A stretch of 49,250 bases of DNA from Flavobacteriales bacterium UBA6049 (GTDB lineage: Bacteria; Bacteroidota; Bacteroidia; Flavobacteriales_G; Salibacteraceae), in NCBI GenBank assembly GCA_002429085.1, contig DIYR01000157.1, positions 1 to 49,250 of the forward strand. The letters run 5' to 3'. The position numbers and the translations under genes were made by a program. Positions 17,053 through 25,830 of the stretch are shown here, one piece after another. The first letter of the stretch is position 1. Each line of letters opens with the position of its first letter. Below the pieces are notes generated by a model. That model had not been told where the DNA came from and searched no databases. It was given only the letters and a program-made list of their open reading frames with translations.

Positions 17053-18009
17053 TTAAGCTTTTCGTGCCATTGCTCTTTCAGCAGCAGCAACAATGCTTTC
17101 TGTATTCAATCCATATTTTTCCATCAATTGATCTGGTGTTCCAGATTCTCCAAAAGAATCGTTTACAGCAACGTATTCTTGCGGGGTAGGGGTATTACGA
17201 GATAACAATTGAGAGACACTATCACCTAAACCACCATGCATTTGGTGTTCTTCAGCTGTAACTACACACCCAGTTTTCGCAACAGAAGTTAAAATTGCTT
17301 CTTCATCTAAAGGTTTGATAGTGTGAATGTTGATGATTTCAGCATCAATTCCTTTTTCTCGTAGAATTTCTTCTGCTTCTACAGCCTTCCAAACCAAATG
17401 GCCAGTAGCTATAATGGTAACATCTTTTCCTTCTTTGATTTTCCAAGCCTTACCAATTTCAAATGTTTGATCAGCTGGTGTAAACACAGGAACTTTTGGT
17501 CTACCAAATCTTAAATACACAGGACCATTGTAATCTGCTATAGCCTTAGTTGCTGCCTTTGTTTGGTTATAATCACACGGATTTATAACGACCATGTGGG
17601 GAAGCATTTTCATCAAACCGATATCCTCTAAGATTTGATGTGTTGCACCATCTTCACCCAATGTTAAACCAGCGTGCGAAGCACAAATTTTCACGTTTTT
17701 ACCGCTGTATGCTACACTTTGTCTAATCTGATCATATACACGACCAGTAGAGAAATTGGCAAATGTACCAGTAAATGGAATTTTACCTCCGATAGTTAAA
17801 CCAGCAGCTACGCCAATCATGTTAGCTTCTGCAATTCCAACTTGAAAGAAGCGGTCTGGGTGAGCATCAGCAAACGCATTCATTTTTAATGAACCCGTTA
17901 GATCAGCACATAAGGCAACAACTTGATCGTTTTCTTTACCAAGTTCTGCTAAACCCGCACCAAATCCTGAGCGAGTATCTTTCTTTTCGGTTGCTTCGAA
18001 TAATTTCAT
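17053..18009 (-). CDS. Transketolase, C-terminal subunit
   Basis: The 318-residue product is the pyrimidine-binding plus C-terminal domain part of transketolase. It opens with TRSGFGAGLAELGKENDQVVALCADLTGS, has the Pyr-domain motif FFQVGIAEANMIGVAAGL (with the catalytic-site Glu), the HAGLTLGEDGATHQ loop and the VYLRFGRPKVP segment before the C-terminal domain (about 195-318). With the N-terminal subunit encoded at 19392-20237 it forms the thiamine-diphosphate enzyme of the non-oxidative pentose phosphate pathway. Split transketolases are usual in this phylum. What is unusual is the intervening VWA gene; the gap to it is only 3 bp. An intrinsic terminator follows. Confidence 0.95.
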   Translation of the reverse strand: MKLFEATEKKDTRSGFGAGLAELGKENDQVVALCADLTGSLKMNAFADAHPDRFFQVGIAEANMIGVAAGLTIGGKIPFTGTFANFSTGRVYDQIRQSVAYSGKNVKICASHAGLTLGEDGATHQILEDIGLMKMLPHMVVINPCDYNQTKAATKAIADYNGPVYLRFGRPKVPVFTPADQTFEIGKAWKIKEGKDVTIIATGHLVWKAVEAEEILREKGIDAEIINIHTIKPLDEEAILTSVAKTGCVVTAEEHQMHGGLGDSVSQLLSRNTPTPQEYVAVNDSFGESGTPDQLMEKYGLNTESIVAAAERAMARKA

Positions 18010-18012
18010 TGG

Positions 18013-19392
18013 TTAAAACAACTTTATTGGAACCGAGGCTCCTGGCGTAATTGTAAACTCTTTTTCTCTTGTAAACTTACTACTGTCAGATGATTTTGGT
18101 CGAAGTGTAACCAAGTATCTTCCAGGTTGTAGTTTGAAACTTTCGTTTCTGGCATTCTCATTCAAGTTTGCTACCCAAACTAACTTATCTCCATCGTATT
18201 GAAAAATTGCTCCGTAACCAGTTTGGTTTCTCATAATGGTTGCAATTCCTGGAGGAGGGAGTTCAATTTTTGTGGTAGTACTTTGAGTAATTTCTACATC
18301 GTTTATATACGTTCTTGGTAGAGTCAGTATTTCTAAATCATAGGTACCAACCAAGTAGCGCTCTGTTGTACCTAATTGTTGTGCATTCAAGGTTTGCATT
18401 TTTCCTTTTTGTCGCACAATGGCCATAGGTTGTTGATTTTTGATTTTGCTATTTGCCTTTAGCTGCAACTGTCCTTGTGGCGTACTTATTCCAATAATAT
18501 TGTGTGTTCCTGGGGTAAGTTTAACGTTCTCTTTAGTAACCATTGGTATAGTGTATACCGAAAGGTCATAAGTTGTGCTAGGATCTAAATAGATTGTATC
18601 AGGAACTCCAAAAGAGTTCATAGTATGAACGTAGTTTACCTCTGCATCGCCAAATGTTTGGTTGTAGAAAGTGTATGGAACATTGGTTTCTACAGCCTTG
18701 TTGTTCACATCCAACAAATTCAATTGCGCTGTGGTATTGTTCAGTGCTTGAGATATTACAATGTTCAATACGTTTTGAAAAATTTGCTCATTGCTTGCGT
18801 CAAAGTAATTCCCTACACATTGGAATGTTTTGATAAATGATTCGTCTAATCCTACACCAATTACAAATGGCTTCAGAATAATTCCTCGTTTTTGTAATGC
18901 TCTTGATACAGCACACGGGTCACCATTACATTCTTCAATACCATCAGTAATAAGAATAATGATGTTTCTACAATTGTCGCATGCCGAAAAGTCTTCTCCT
19001 GCTTTTTCTAAAGTCATGGCAATAGGAGTGGTTCCTTTCGGACTCACATTCTCCATTGCCTCTTTAATTTTTAAGGCATTATTACCTCCAAATGGTACTT
19101 CAAGCCTAGTATCGTTACAATCTTGTCCTTTTGTATACCAACTTTGATGTCCATAAACACGCAAAGCCATTTCTAGGTTAGGAACATGTTGTAAGCTGTC
19201 CATTGTTTGGTTCAGTAATCTGCGAGCGACATCGTGCTTCGTACCACTTTCCCATTTTCCGTTCATACTGTTAGATCCATCATAGATAAACAATACACGG
19301 GTTTTAGTTTTTCCAGCTTGTGCCTGAACTTTTGATACAGTAAAGAGCGCTAAAACAAGCGCTAAATATGGAAATAGCCTTCTAATTGTCAT
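18013..19392 (-). CDS. Secreted VWA-domain protein between the transketolase subunit genes
   Basis: A 459-residue protein with a signal peptide (about 1-24, ending VQA/QA). Residues 29-220 form a von Willebrand A domain: RVLFIYDGSNSMNG carries the MIDAS D-x-S-x-S, T147-P-I supplies the TPI threonine region (KGTTPIAMTLEKAG), and IIILITDGIEECNGDPC the later Asp. The C-terminal 235 residues form beta-rich repeats (about 225-459) with PEGA-like turns such as LPRTYINDVEITQ and a final TFKLQPGRYLVTLRP strand. It resembles secreted Bacteroidota VWA proteins of unknown role. Its ATG overlaps the stop of the transketolase N-terminal gene (TAATG), and 3 bp separate it from the C-terminal subunit, so all three are co-transcribed and translationally coupled. 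Confidence 0.85.
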   Translation of the reverse strand: MTIRRLFPYLALVLALFTVSKVQAQAGKTKTRVLFIYDGSNSMNGKWESGTKHDVARRLLNQTMDSLQHVPNLEMALRVYGHQSWYTKGQDCNDTRLEVPFGGNNALKIKEAMENVSPKGTTPIAMTLEKAGEDFSACDNCRNIIILITDGIEECNGDPCAVSRALQKRGIILKPFVIGVGLDESFIKTFQCVGNYFDASNEQIFQNVLNIVISQALNNTTAQLNLLDVNNKAVETNVPYTFYNQTFGDAEVNYVHTMNSFGVPDTIYLDPSTTYDLSVYTIPMVTKENVKLTPGTHNIIGISTPQGQLQLKANSKIKNQQPMAIVRQKGKMQTLNAQQLGTTERYLVGTYDLEILTLPRTYINDVEITQSTTTKIELPPPGIATIMRNQTGYGAIFQYDGDKLVWVANLNENARNESFKLQPGRYLVTLRPKSSDSSKFTREKEFTITPGASVPIKLF

Positions 19393-20237
19393 TAATAATC
19401 TCCTAGCGTTTCTTCTAGTTGATTCAAAGCTTGTGCCAATTGCTCATCGTTTGGGGCAACGCCATGCCATTTATGAGTTCCCATCATAAAATCAACACCA
19501 GCACCCATCTCTGTTTGCATCATAATGGCAACTGGTTTTCCGTTACCAGATTTTTCTTTTGCCAATGCTAATCCATCTACAACAGATTGCATATCGTTAC
19601 CATTCATTCTTAGGGTTTCCCAACCAAATGTTTGGTATTTCTCCTCTAAGTTACCTAATGCCATTACATCTTCTACATCACCATCAATTTGGCGATTGTT
19701 CCAGTCAATTACAGCAATTAGGTTGTCAATTTTGTGATGTGCAGCAAACATTACTGCTTCCCAAACTTGACCTTCTTGTTGCTCACCATCGCCCATTAAA
19801 CAATATACCATGCGGTTTTCACCGTTTAGTTTTTTTGTTAATGCCGCTCCTGATGCTGCTGAAAGTCCTTGTCCTAGAGAGCCACTTGCTATGCGAATAC
19901 CTTCTAATCCTTCTTCTGTTGCAGGGTGACCTTGCAAACGAGAGTTAATGAATCTGAACGTACTCAATTCGCTTACTGGAAAATATCCTCTACGAGCTAA
20001 GGTTGAATACCAAACTGGAGAAATGTGTCCGTTAGATAAGAAGAACAAGTCTTCATCAGTGCCATTCATATTGAATGGAGCTGGATTGATGTGCATTACA
20101 TCAAAGTATAATGCCACAAACAAATCAGCACACCCTAAAGATCCACCTGGATGTCCAGATGCTGGTGCGTGTACCATTCTTAAAATGTCTCTTCTTACTT
20201 GGGAGGCGGTGCGTTCGAGTTCTTGTGTAGTTGCCAT
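19392..20237 (-). CDS. Transketolase, N-terminal subunit
   Basis: The 281 residues match the pyrophosphate-binding (PP) domain of transketolase: RMVHAPASGHPGGSLGCADL near 19-37, FFLSNGHISPVWYSTLARRGYF, the GSLGQGLSAASGAAL turn, and the ThDP/Mg-binding motif MGDGEQQEGQVWEAVMFA...DWNN near 147-178 (GDGE...N). The C-terminal 40 residues include the HKWHGVAP loop. It needs the C-terminal subunit from 17053-18009 for activity. It is the first gene of its operon; its start is 190 bp from ychF, transcribed divergently. Confidence 0.95.
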   Translation of the reverse strand: MATTQELERTASQVRRDILRMVHAPASGHPGGSLGCADLFVALYFDVMHINPAPFNMNGTDEDLFFLSNGHISPVWYSTLARRGYFPVSELSTFRFINSRLQGHPATEEGLEGIRIASGSLGQGLSAASGAALTKKLNGENRMVYCLMGDGEQQEGQVWEAVMFAAHHKIDNLIAVIDWNNRQIDGDVEDVMALGNLEEKYQTFGWETLRMNGNDMQSVVDGLALAKEKSGNGKPVAIMMQTEMGAGVDFMMGTHKWHGVAPNDEQLAQALNQLEETLGDY

Positions 20238-20376
20238 GCGTTGAACTTAGATCGCATGCGAAAGTAGCTCAATCAAAGGTCGGTTCGTATAGAGTTGTTA
20301 ATAATTCATGTGTATAGTGCATAAAAGGCTTTCAACTATGGTCTATCAATCTTTATTTGCCTCGGCAGTTTGGGGT

Positions 20377-20404
20377 TTTGCTTTCAATGAAAAAGCTACT
20401 TTTG
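20377..20404 (+). promoter_or_regulatory. Bacteroidota-type promoter for ychF
   Basis: TACTTTTG at 20397-20404 fits the Bacteroidota -7 consensus TAnnTTTG; a TTTG at 20377-20380 is a possible -33 element with a 16-base spacer, slightly short. The predicted start lies about 18-20 bases before the ychF ATG. No Shine-Dalgarno sequence is present. Confidence 0.5.
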
Positions 20405-20428
20405 CCGCCTCATAAAAATTGAACGATT

Positions 20429-21529
20429 ATGGCTCTTAAATGTGGTATCGTAGGACTTCCAAATGTTGGGAAATCGACTTTGTTTAACTGTTTGTCGAAT
20501 GCCAAGGCACAATCTGCAAACTTTCCGTTCTGTACCATAGAGCCAAATGTGGGGGTGATTACTGTTCCAGATGAGCGTTTAGAACAATTAGAGAAACTGG
20601 TGAATCCTGAAAAAGTGGTACCAACAACAGTTGAGATTGTTGACATTGCTGGATTAGTAAAAGGAGCGAGTAAAGGTGAAGGTTTAGGAAATCAATTTTT
20701 AGGAAATATCCGCGAGACAGATGCCATCATTCATGTACTGCGTTGTTTTAACGATGACAACATTGTTCACGTTGACGGAAGCGTAGATCCAGTGCGCGAT
20801 AAAGAAGTAATTGATACAGAACTTCAGTTGAAAGACTTGGAAACAGTTGAGAAGCGCTTGGAGAAAGTTGCACGTGCTGCTAGAACTGGTGATAAAGGAG
20901 CTAAGAAAGAGGCAGATTTCTACCAAACTATTATCGATGCGTTAGAAAGTGGTCAAAGTGCACGTGTAGTAGAACCAGCTAACGATGACGAAGAAGCTTG
21001 GATGGTTGATCTACAGTTGTTGACTTCTAAGCCAATTTTATATCTCTGTAACGTTGATGAAGGTTCTGTAAAGGAAGGTAACAAGCATGTTGATGCTGTA
21101 AAAGAAGCAGTAGCAAATGAAGGTGCTGAAGTACTAGTATTAGGTGCTGCTATTGAAGCAGATATTGCTGAATTAGAAACCTATGAAGAGCGTCAGTTAT
21201 TCTTGGAAGAATTGGAATTGGATCAGCCAGGAGTAAACAAGCTGATTAAAACGGCCTATAAATTACTTGACTTACAAACCTACTTTACCGCTGGAGTGAA
21301 AGAGGTAAGAGCTTGGACTATTCCAGTAGGAGCAAAGGCACCTCAAGCAGCAGGTGTTATTCATACCGATTTCGAAAAAGGATTTATTCGAGCAGAGGTT
21401 ATCGCATATAATGATTTCGTGGAGCACGAATCAGAGTCAGCTTGTCGTGAAGCTGGTAAGCTGTCAGTAGAAGGTAAGGAGTACGTTGTACAAGATGGTG
21501 ATGTTATGCACTTTAGATTTAACGTGTAA
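20429..21529 (+). CDS. ychF: Redox-regulated ATPase YchF (Obg family)
   Basis: The 366-residue protein has the YchF layout: P-loop GLPNVGKSTLFNCLSN (8-15 core), switch/G3 segment VDIAGLVKGASKGEGLGNQFL, the NVDE-type motif in LCNVDEGSV (the variant NKxD that lets YchF prefer ATP), a coiled helical insert (about 130-200), and a C-terminal TGS domain (TYFTAGVKEVRAWTI ... MHFRFNV). YchF associates with ribosomes and is conserved in nearly all bacteria. Length matches the family. The stop overlaps the start of the following membrane-protein gene (TAATG, 1 bp shared). A Bacteroidota-type promoter lies upstream. Confidence 0.97.
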   Translation: MALKCGIVGLPNVGKSTLFNCLSNAKAQSANFPFCTIEPNVGVITVPDERLEQLEKLVNPEKVVPTTVEIVDIAGLVKGASKGEGLGNQFLGNIRETDAIIHVLRCFNDDNIVHVDGSVDPVRDKEVIDTELQLKDLETVEKRLEKVARAARTGDKGAKKEADFYQTIIDALESGQSARVVEPANDDEEAWMVDLQLLTSKPILYLCNVDEGSVKEGNKHVDAVKEAVANEGAEVLVLGAAIEADIAELETYEERQLFLEELELDQPGVNKLIKTAYKLLDLQTYFTAGVKEVRAWTIPVGAKAPQAAGVIHTDFEKGFIRAEVIAYNDFVEHESESACREAGKLSVEGKEYVVQDGDVMHFRFNV

Positions 21530-21885
21530 TGAGCTGGCTATTTCCCATTGGATACGGATTGCTTGGTGCTTTGGCAGGTGCAGTGCTCGCTAACCAAACT
21601 GTAAGTGTATGGTTGTATGATTTGCCGAAGCTTAATGAAATGGCAAGCAAGAAAAAACTCACTGCTGAGTTTGATCCTCAGAAGGTCAAGACACAAGCGT
21701 ATACTTGGGTGGTAATCACTATTTTCTTGTTAGGTACCGTAATCTTTTTTATTAGTGATCCTTCATGGTTTATTGCTGGAATGGCAGCCACAATTCTTGG
21801 GACATACATGAATGTAAAAGCTAGACCAGAACGTTTAGAGAAGCCATTTTTGCAGAAATATCAGAAGTACTTCGCAAAGAAATAA
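21529..21885 (+). CDS. Small membrane protein of unknown function
   Basis: The 118-residue product has three hydrophobic segments: about 3-22 (PIGYGLLGALAGAVLANQ), 57-75 (WVVITIFLLGTVIFFI) and 82-98. A charged loop with basic residues (SKKKLTAEFDPQKVKTQ) separates the first two. The C-terminus is basic (RPERLEKPFLQKYQKYFAKK). The ATG overlaps the ychF stop codon, so it is co-translated with ychF. I do not recognise the family. Confidence 0.72.
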   Translation: MSWLFPIGYGLLGALAGAVLANQTVSVWLYDLPKLNEMASKKKLTAEFDPQKVKTQAYTWVVITIFLLGTVIFFISDPSWFIAGMAATILGTYMNVKARPERLEKPFLQKYQKYFAKK

Positions 21886-21912
21886 TCGCTACTTTGATGC
21901 AAAATCAAAGAG

Positions 21913-22461
21913 ATGAATTCATTTCCAGCCCTTGAAACAGATCGGTTGATCTTACGTGGATTGCGTGAGGACGATCTTGAACAGCTCATTCTGATGCTCA
22001 ATAATGAGAACGTTTCTAAACAGGTATTCAGCATTGCTTACCCATTTACAATGAAGCATGCTAAAGAACGATTCAACTCAATTCACGATGGATACAGAGA
22101 ACAAAGAATGTTTGTATTCAGCATTGCACTAAAGGAAAATGACTTGGTAATTGGCCAGATTGGCTTGCATCCAGATGAGAAACACAATCATGCTGAAATT
22201 GGATATGTGTTGGGTGAACCATATTGGGGGAAAGGTTTCATGACCGAGGCTATTCATAAGGTTCTAGAGTATGGACTGAAAGACAGAAAATTCCATAAGA
22301 TTTTTGCAACTCACTACATAGATAATCCTGCTTCTGGTAGATGTATGGCTAAGGCTGGAATGAATTTAGAAGGGGAACTGTTTGAACACTATAAGACATC
22401 AGAAGGATATAAATCTGTACGTCCGTATGGTATAACTATTACCCAATACGAAAGCATTTAG
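21913..22461 (+). CDS. GNAT-family N-acetyltransferase (RimJ/RimL type)
   Basis: The 182 residues carry the GNAT fold: LETDRLILRGLREDDLEQL start typical of RimJ/RimL-like enzymes, the IGQIGLHPDEKHNHAEIGYVL core strands, the acetyl-CoA-binding stretch GEPYWGKGFMTEAIHKVLEYG (motif A, Q/RxxGxG/A-like as W-G-K-G), and a C-terminal GRCMAKAGMNLEG element. These enzymes acetylate ribosomal protein N-termini, amino acids or aminoglycosides; substrate cannot be told here. It is 27 bp downstream of the membrane-protein gene and 3 bp before the DUF1697 gene, so it is likely part of the ychF transcript. Confidence 0.88.
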   Translation: MNSFPALETDRLILRGLREDDLEQLILMLNNENVSKQVFSIAYPFTMKHAKERFNSIHDGYREQRMFVFSIALKENDLVIGQIGLHPDEKHNHAEIGYVLGEPYWGKGFMTEAIHKVLEYGLKDRKFHKIFATHYIDNPASGRCMAKAGMNLEGELFEHYKTSEGYKSVRPYGITITQYESI

Positions 22462-22464
22462 TTT

Positions 22465-22998
22465 ATGAAGTATGTAGCCTTGTTAAGAGGAATTAATGTA
22501 GGGGGTAAGAACATCATCAAGATGGCAGAACTCCGAAACGCTTTAGAGAAGGATGGTTTGTCTCAAGTAGCCACATATATCCAAAGTGGCAACATTGTAT
22601 TTGAAAGTGAATCGACATCTGAAAATGAACTTTCTCAACTCATTGCCGAAACCATTCAAAAGAGATTCAAACTCACTATTCCGGTAATGGTTAAAAGTGC
22701 TTCCTACTGGCATGAAATGATTGAAAAGAATCCTTATTTACAAGAAGGTATTCCAATTGAGCAATTACTAGCAAGTGTAGCTCATTCAGGGGAAGCTTTT
22801 CAACAATCAACAGATGTGTTTGCCATTGGACTACCAGATGAGGCTCAGCTTGGAAACGAAGTGATTTATTTGAGGTGTGTAGGCAAGTATCATCTAACTA
22901 AGTTGACAAATGCTTTTTTTGAGAAGCAGTTCAAAAGGTCGTTTACTACTCGTAATTGGAAAACAGTTTTGAAGATAGCTTCTATGCTTGATAGTTAG
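22465..22998 (+). CDS. DUF1697 family protein
   Basis: The 177-residue product shows the DUF1697 signatures: KYVALLRGINVGGKNIIKMAEL at the N-terminus, the YIQSGNIVFESES strand near 36-50, and FFEKQFKRSFTTRNWKTVLKI at the C-terminus (the TTRNW motif). The length matches the family (about 175-185). Structures of DUF1697 proteins show a ferredoxin-like fold, but the reaction is unknown. It follows the GNAT gene by 3 bp and is convergent with the response regulator gene (25 bp between stops). Confidence 0.92.
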   Translation: MKYVALLRGINVGGKNIIKMAELRNALEKDGLSQVATYIQSGNIVFESESTSENELSQLIAETIQKRFKLTIPVMVKSASYWHEMIEKNPYLQEGIPIEQLLASVAHSGEAFQQSTDVFAIGLPDEAQLGNEVIYLRCVGKYHLTKLTNAFFEKQFKRSFTTRNWKTVLKIASMLDS

Positions 22999-23023
22999 TA
23001 AGTCAGTGACCGAAAATTAACTA

Positions 23024-23755
23024 TTACAGTAGCTTTAGTAAACTCAATAATTCATCCTTGTAGGTTCTACTGTATAGTACAGATTCGAAACCAGTTTCTA
23101 TATACCCATCTTTCTCATTGATAGATTCTATGAATTTCAGGTTTACAATGTGCGATCTACTAACGCGGACAAACTGTTGTGAATCTATCTGTTTCTGAAT
23201 ATCAGATAGCGATGCTTTTATAGAATAACGCTTTTTGCTTGTTCGAATATCGCAATAGTTTTTAGCTGAAACCTCGATGAAGACAATGTTATCTAAATCA
23301 ATCTTTTTTAGTGTGTTACCTACTCGAACAAATACAGCTTCAGTCCATTGCTGAGCTACTTGGGTAGATTGAGTTGTGTTAATTATAGATTTATGTAAAG
23401 CCAACTCTATTGCCGCTACTAAGGCATCTTCTTCAATTGGTTTGTAAATAAAGGCATCTGGCGAAGTAGCTTTAGCTTTATCAAAGGTTTCCTTGTCTCG
23501 CATTGAAGATATGTAGACAATAGGAACTTGGCTTGTTTTACGAATTCGTTCTGCTAGATCAATCCCTGTAAAGCTACCTTCAATGTTGATATCTAATAAA
23601 ATCAAATCTGGTTCCTGTTCCTGAAAAATAGCCAAAGCATCCAAAGCATTGTTAACTAAACCAACTACATGAAAATCTAAATCTTCTAGCAGAAATTCTA
23701 GCTTTTCAGCATGTAACTCATTATCTTCAACTACAAGTACGTTTATTTGATCCAT
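23024..23755 (-). CDS. LytTR-family response regulator
   Basis: The 243-residue protein has a receiver domain (about 4-122) with the acidic pocket E10-D11, phosphoacceptor D55 in LILLDINIEG, and K105 in the YKPI motif, followed by a LytTR DNA-binding domain (about 140-243; VFIEVSAKNYCDIRTSKKRYSIK, the LSDIQKQIDSQQFVRVSRSHIVNL segment). LytTR domains bind direct repeats upstream of target promoters. The gene lies 6 bp after the histidine kinase gene on the same strand, and the pair forms a two-component system. Targets cannot be seen in this window. Confidence 0.92.
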   Translation of the reverse strand: MDQINVLVVEDNELHAEKLEFLLEDLDFHVVGLVNNALDALAIFQEQEPDLILLDINIEGSFTGIDLAERIRKTSQVPIVYISSMRDKETFDKAKATSPDAFIYKPIEEDALVAAIELALHKSIINTTQSTQVAQQWTEAVFVRVGNTLKKIDLDNIVFIEVSAKNYCDIRTSKKRYSIKASLSDIQKQIDSQQFVRVSRSHIVNLKFIESINEKDGYIETGFESVLYSRTYKDELLSLLKLL

Positions 23756-23761
23756 GAAGGA

Positions 23762-25696
23762 CTATTGTGCTTTGGGGAATTGTATGGTAAAAGTAGTTCC
23801 TTTTTCTGGTTGACTTTCTACTTGAATACTTCCCTTGTTTAATTCTACAAACTCTTTTACAAGAACTAACCCAATTCCAGATCCGCTTTCACCTTTGGTT
23901 CCTTTGCTAGATTTAGTTCCAATTTGGAACAACTGGCTTTTCTGTTCGCTAGACATTCCAACTCCAAAATCTTGAACTGAAATCTGAACGCTCCCCTCTG
24001 AATTGGAGGCAGATAATTCTATTTGTCCATTTTCATGAGAGAACTTTAGAGCATTACTTAAAAGGTTACGAATGGCTAAATCAAATGCATTTGGGTCTAC
24101 GTAAGATTGAATTCCATCTTGAATATTCGAGTTTATTGTAATTGATTTTCCGACCAATTGAGCATCCATTAATGAGATGATTTGATTTACCCGTTCTTTT
24201 ACCAGAATATTTTCAGGATTGTATGGAACCTGATCTACTTGTGTTAAAGACCAGTTCAATAAGTCGTTCAAAAAGCCATGCAATTTGCTCGATTCATCAT
24301 CTAATTTAACAGCGAGTTTATTCAACCTATCCCATTTTTCTTGTGCAATGTATTTATCTATTACCCGTCCAATTCCATGAAATGCAGTAATAGAATTACG
24401 TAAATCATGAGATACAATAGCAAAGAATTTATCTTTCAGTTGGTTTAGCTTACGGAGCTCTTCGGTTGTTTTTCGGAGTTGTAAGTAAAAGTAAATGAGC
24501 AGCGCAGAGAGTATTGCGAATAAGCTAATTCCAATTACTAGCCAAGTGTTTCGGGTTGTTAACTGTGCAGCTTCTAATTCTGCAATTGAATTTGCATTTT
24601 CTAATTGAGTTATCTGATTCTCTCGCTGTTCTGCATCAAACTGTTCTTTATAGAATGCAATTTGATCGCGCAATTCAGCCTGGTTGAGCGAGTCTGTCAA
24701 TTGGTAATAATTGGTTAGGTACATAAGAGCAGTTTTATAGTCACCAAAATCTTGATTGATTCTTGACTTCTGCCATAAGAAATTCTTCTGTTCATCAATA
24801 GATTTATTGTCTACAGAAATGGAGTTGAATTGTTCAACTAAAGAGGAGTTATATGATATGGAAATTCCAGTCTGCCTTTTGAAAAATGTTAAGGTTAACT
24901 TATTCAATGTGATATAGTCGGGCCATTTTGCTTCTTTAGAGATATCTAGGAGTTTTTGAACATAGAAAGCGCATGAGTCATACTGTTGTTCTTCTTCATA
25001 GATATCAACCATATAGTTGTAAGGCATATATAATTGAATTTCATTCCCATTCAGTAGTCTTTCTTCAGAATTGATTGATTGATGTAGCAGTGTTTTAGCT
25101 TTTTTATAGTTCTTTTCCTTTAAGTAGATATACGCCAAATTCGACATAGCATTGTAGGCTTGCATTTCCATATTGTAAGCAACAGCCGTTTCAATGCTCT
25201 TTTCTAGATAGACTTTTTGCAGAGAATCGTTTTTAACATCATAGTAAACAGAGGCAATAGTGTTATAGGTTATTAAAAGTAAATCACCCCGATCTAATTT
25301 TTTAGCAATTTGTTCGGCATTTAGAGCCATTTCGAGTACTTCTTCTGATAAACCGAGTTCTCTTGCAGTCCAAGCACGGGATAATGCAGCTCGAGCTTGG
25401 CGGCCTTGATCTGCTAAATTTTGGGAGAATTCATATGCTTCCATTGCCTTACTGCGAGCACTATCAACTTGTCTTAATTGTGCATAGTCATTTACCAACG
25501 CAACCATGATATCAAAACGAATTGTATCAGGAATGTCAGGTTTGGCAATAACTCGTTCAAATCCAATGATTGATTCATTGGGCGGAGTCTTTAGGTATAA
25601 CTGAAATGTATCTTGCCAAGAAGGTTGAGCAAATACTAGACTTTGATAGATACAGCAAGCGATGGTCAGCCAAAACAATTTCTGGCTTCTAAACAT
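23762..25696 (-). CDS. TPR-containing sensor histidine kinase
   Basis: The 644-residue protein has a signal/anchor segment (1-23), a periplasmic TPR-like helical region (about 50-345; e.g. AYNAMSNLAYIYLKEKNYKKA), a short coiled segment (350-380), one membrane helix (about 385-406), a HisKA dimerisation domain with the phospho-histidine H430 in FFAIVSHDLRNS, and a HATPase domain (about 530-644) with N-box NLLSNALKFSH, DFGVGMS (G1) and KGESGSGIGLVL (G2). This TPR-sensor arrangement is common in Bacteroidota and usually reads envelope or nutrient status. It precedes its LytTR response regulator by 6 bp; a 128-bp region separates it from the divergent pirin gene. Confidence 0.92.
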   Translation of the reverse strand: MFRSQKLFWLTIACCIYQSLVFAQPSWQDTFQLYLKTPPNESIIGFERVIAKPDIPDTIRFDIMVALVNDYAQLRQVDSARSKAMEAYEFSQNLADQGRQARAALSRAWTARELGLSEEVLEMALNAEQIAKKLDRGDLLLITYNTIASVYYDVKNDSLQKVYLEKSIETAVAYNMEMQAYNAMSNLAYIYLKEKNYKKAKTLLHQSINSEERLLNGNEIQLYMPYNYMVDIYEEEQQYDSCAFYVQKLLDISKEAKWPDYITLNKLTLTFFKRQTGISISYNSSLVEQFNSISVDNKSIDEQKNFLWQKSRINQDFGDYKTALMYLTNYYQLTDSLNQAELRDQIAFYKEQFDAEQRENQITQLENANSIAELEAAQLTTRNTWLVIGISLFAILSALLIYFYLQLRKTTEELRKLNQLKDKFFAIVSHDLRNSITAFHGIGRVIDKYIAQEKWDRLNKLAVKLDDESSKLHGFLNDLLNWSLTQVDQVPYNPENILVKERVNQIISLMDAQLVGKSITINSNIQDGIQSYVDPNAFDLAIRNLLSNALKFSHENGQIELSASNSEGSVQISVQDFGVGMSSEQKSQLFQIGTKSSKGTKGESGSGIGLVLVKEFVELNKGSIQVESQPEKGTTFTIQFPKAQ

Positions 25697-25830
25697 GAGT
25701 GTTAGATTACGTTAGATAGTTACAAATAACTATAAATTAGACGGAACGAACTATACGAAGGTTGGGATAAAAGCTTCTTGAACTTTCAATATAAAACCAA
25801 CGTTTATTTGTAGGTACAATTAATTTGAAA

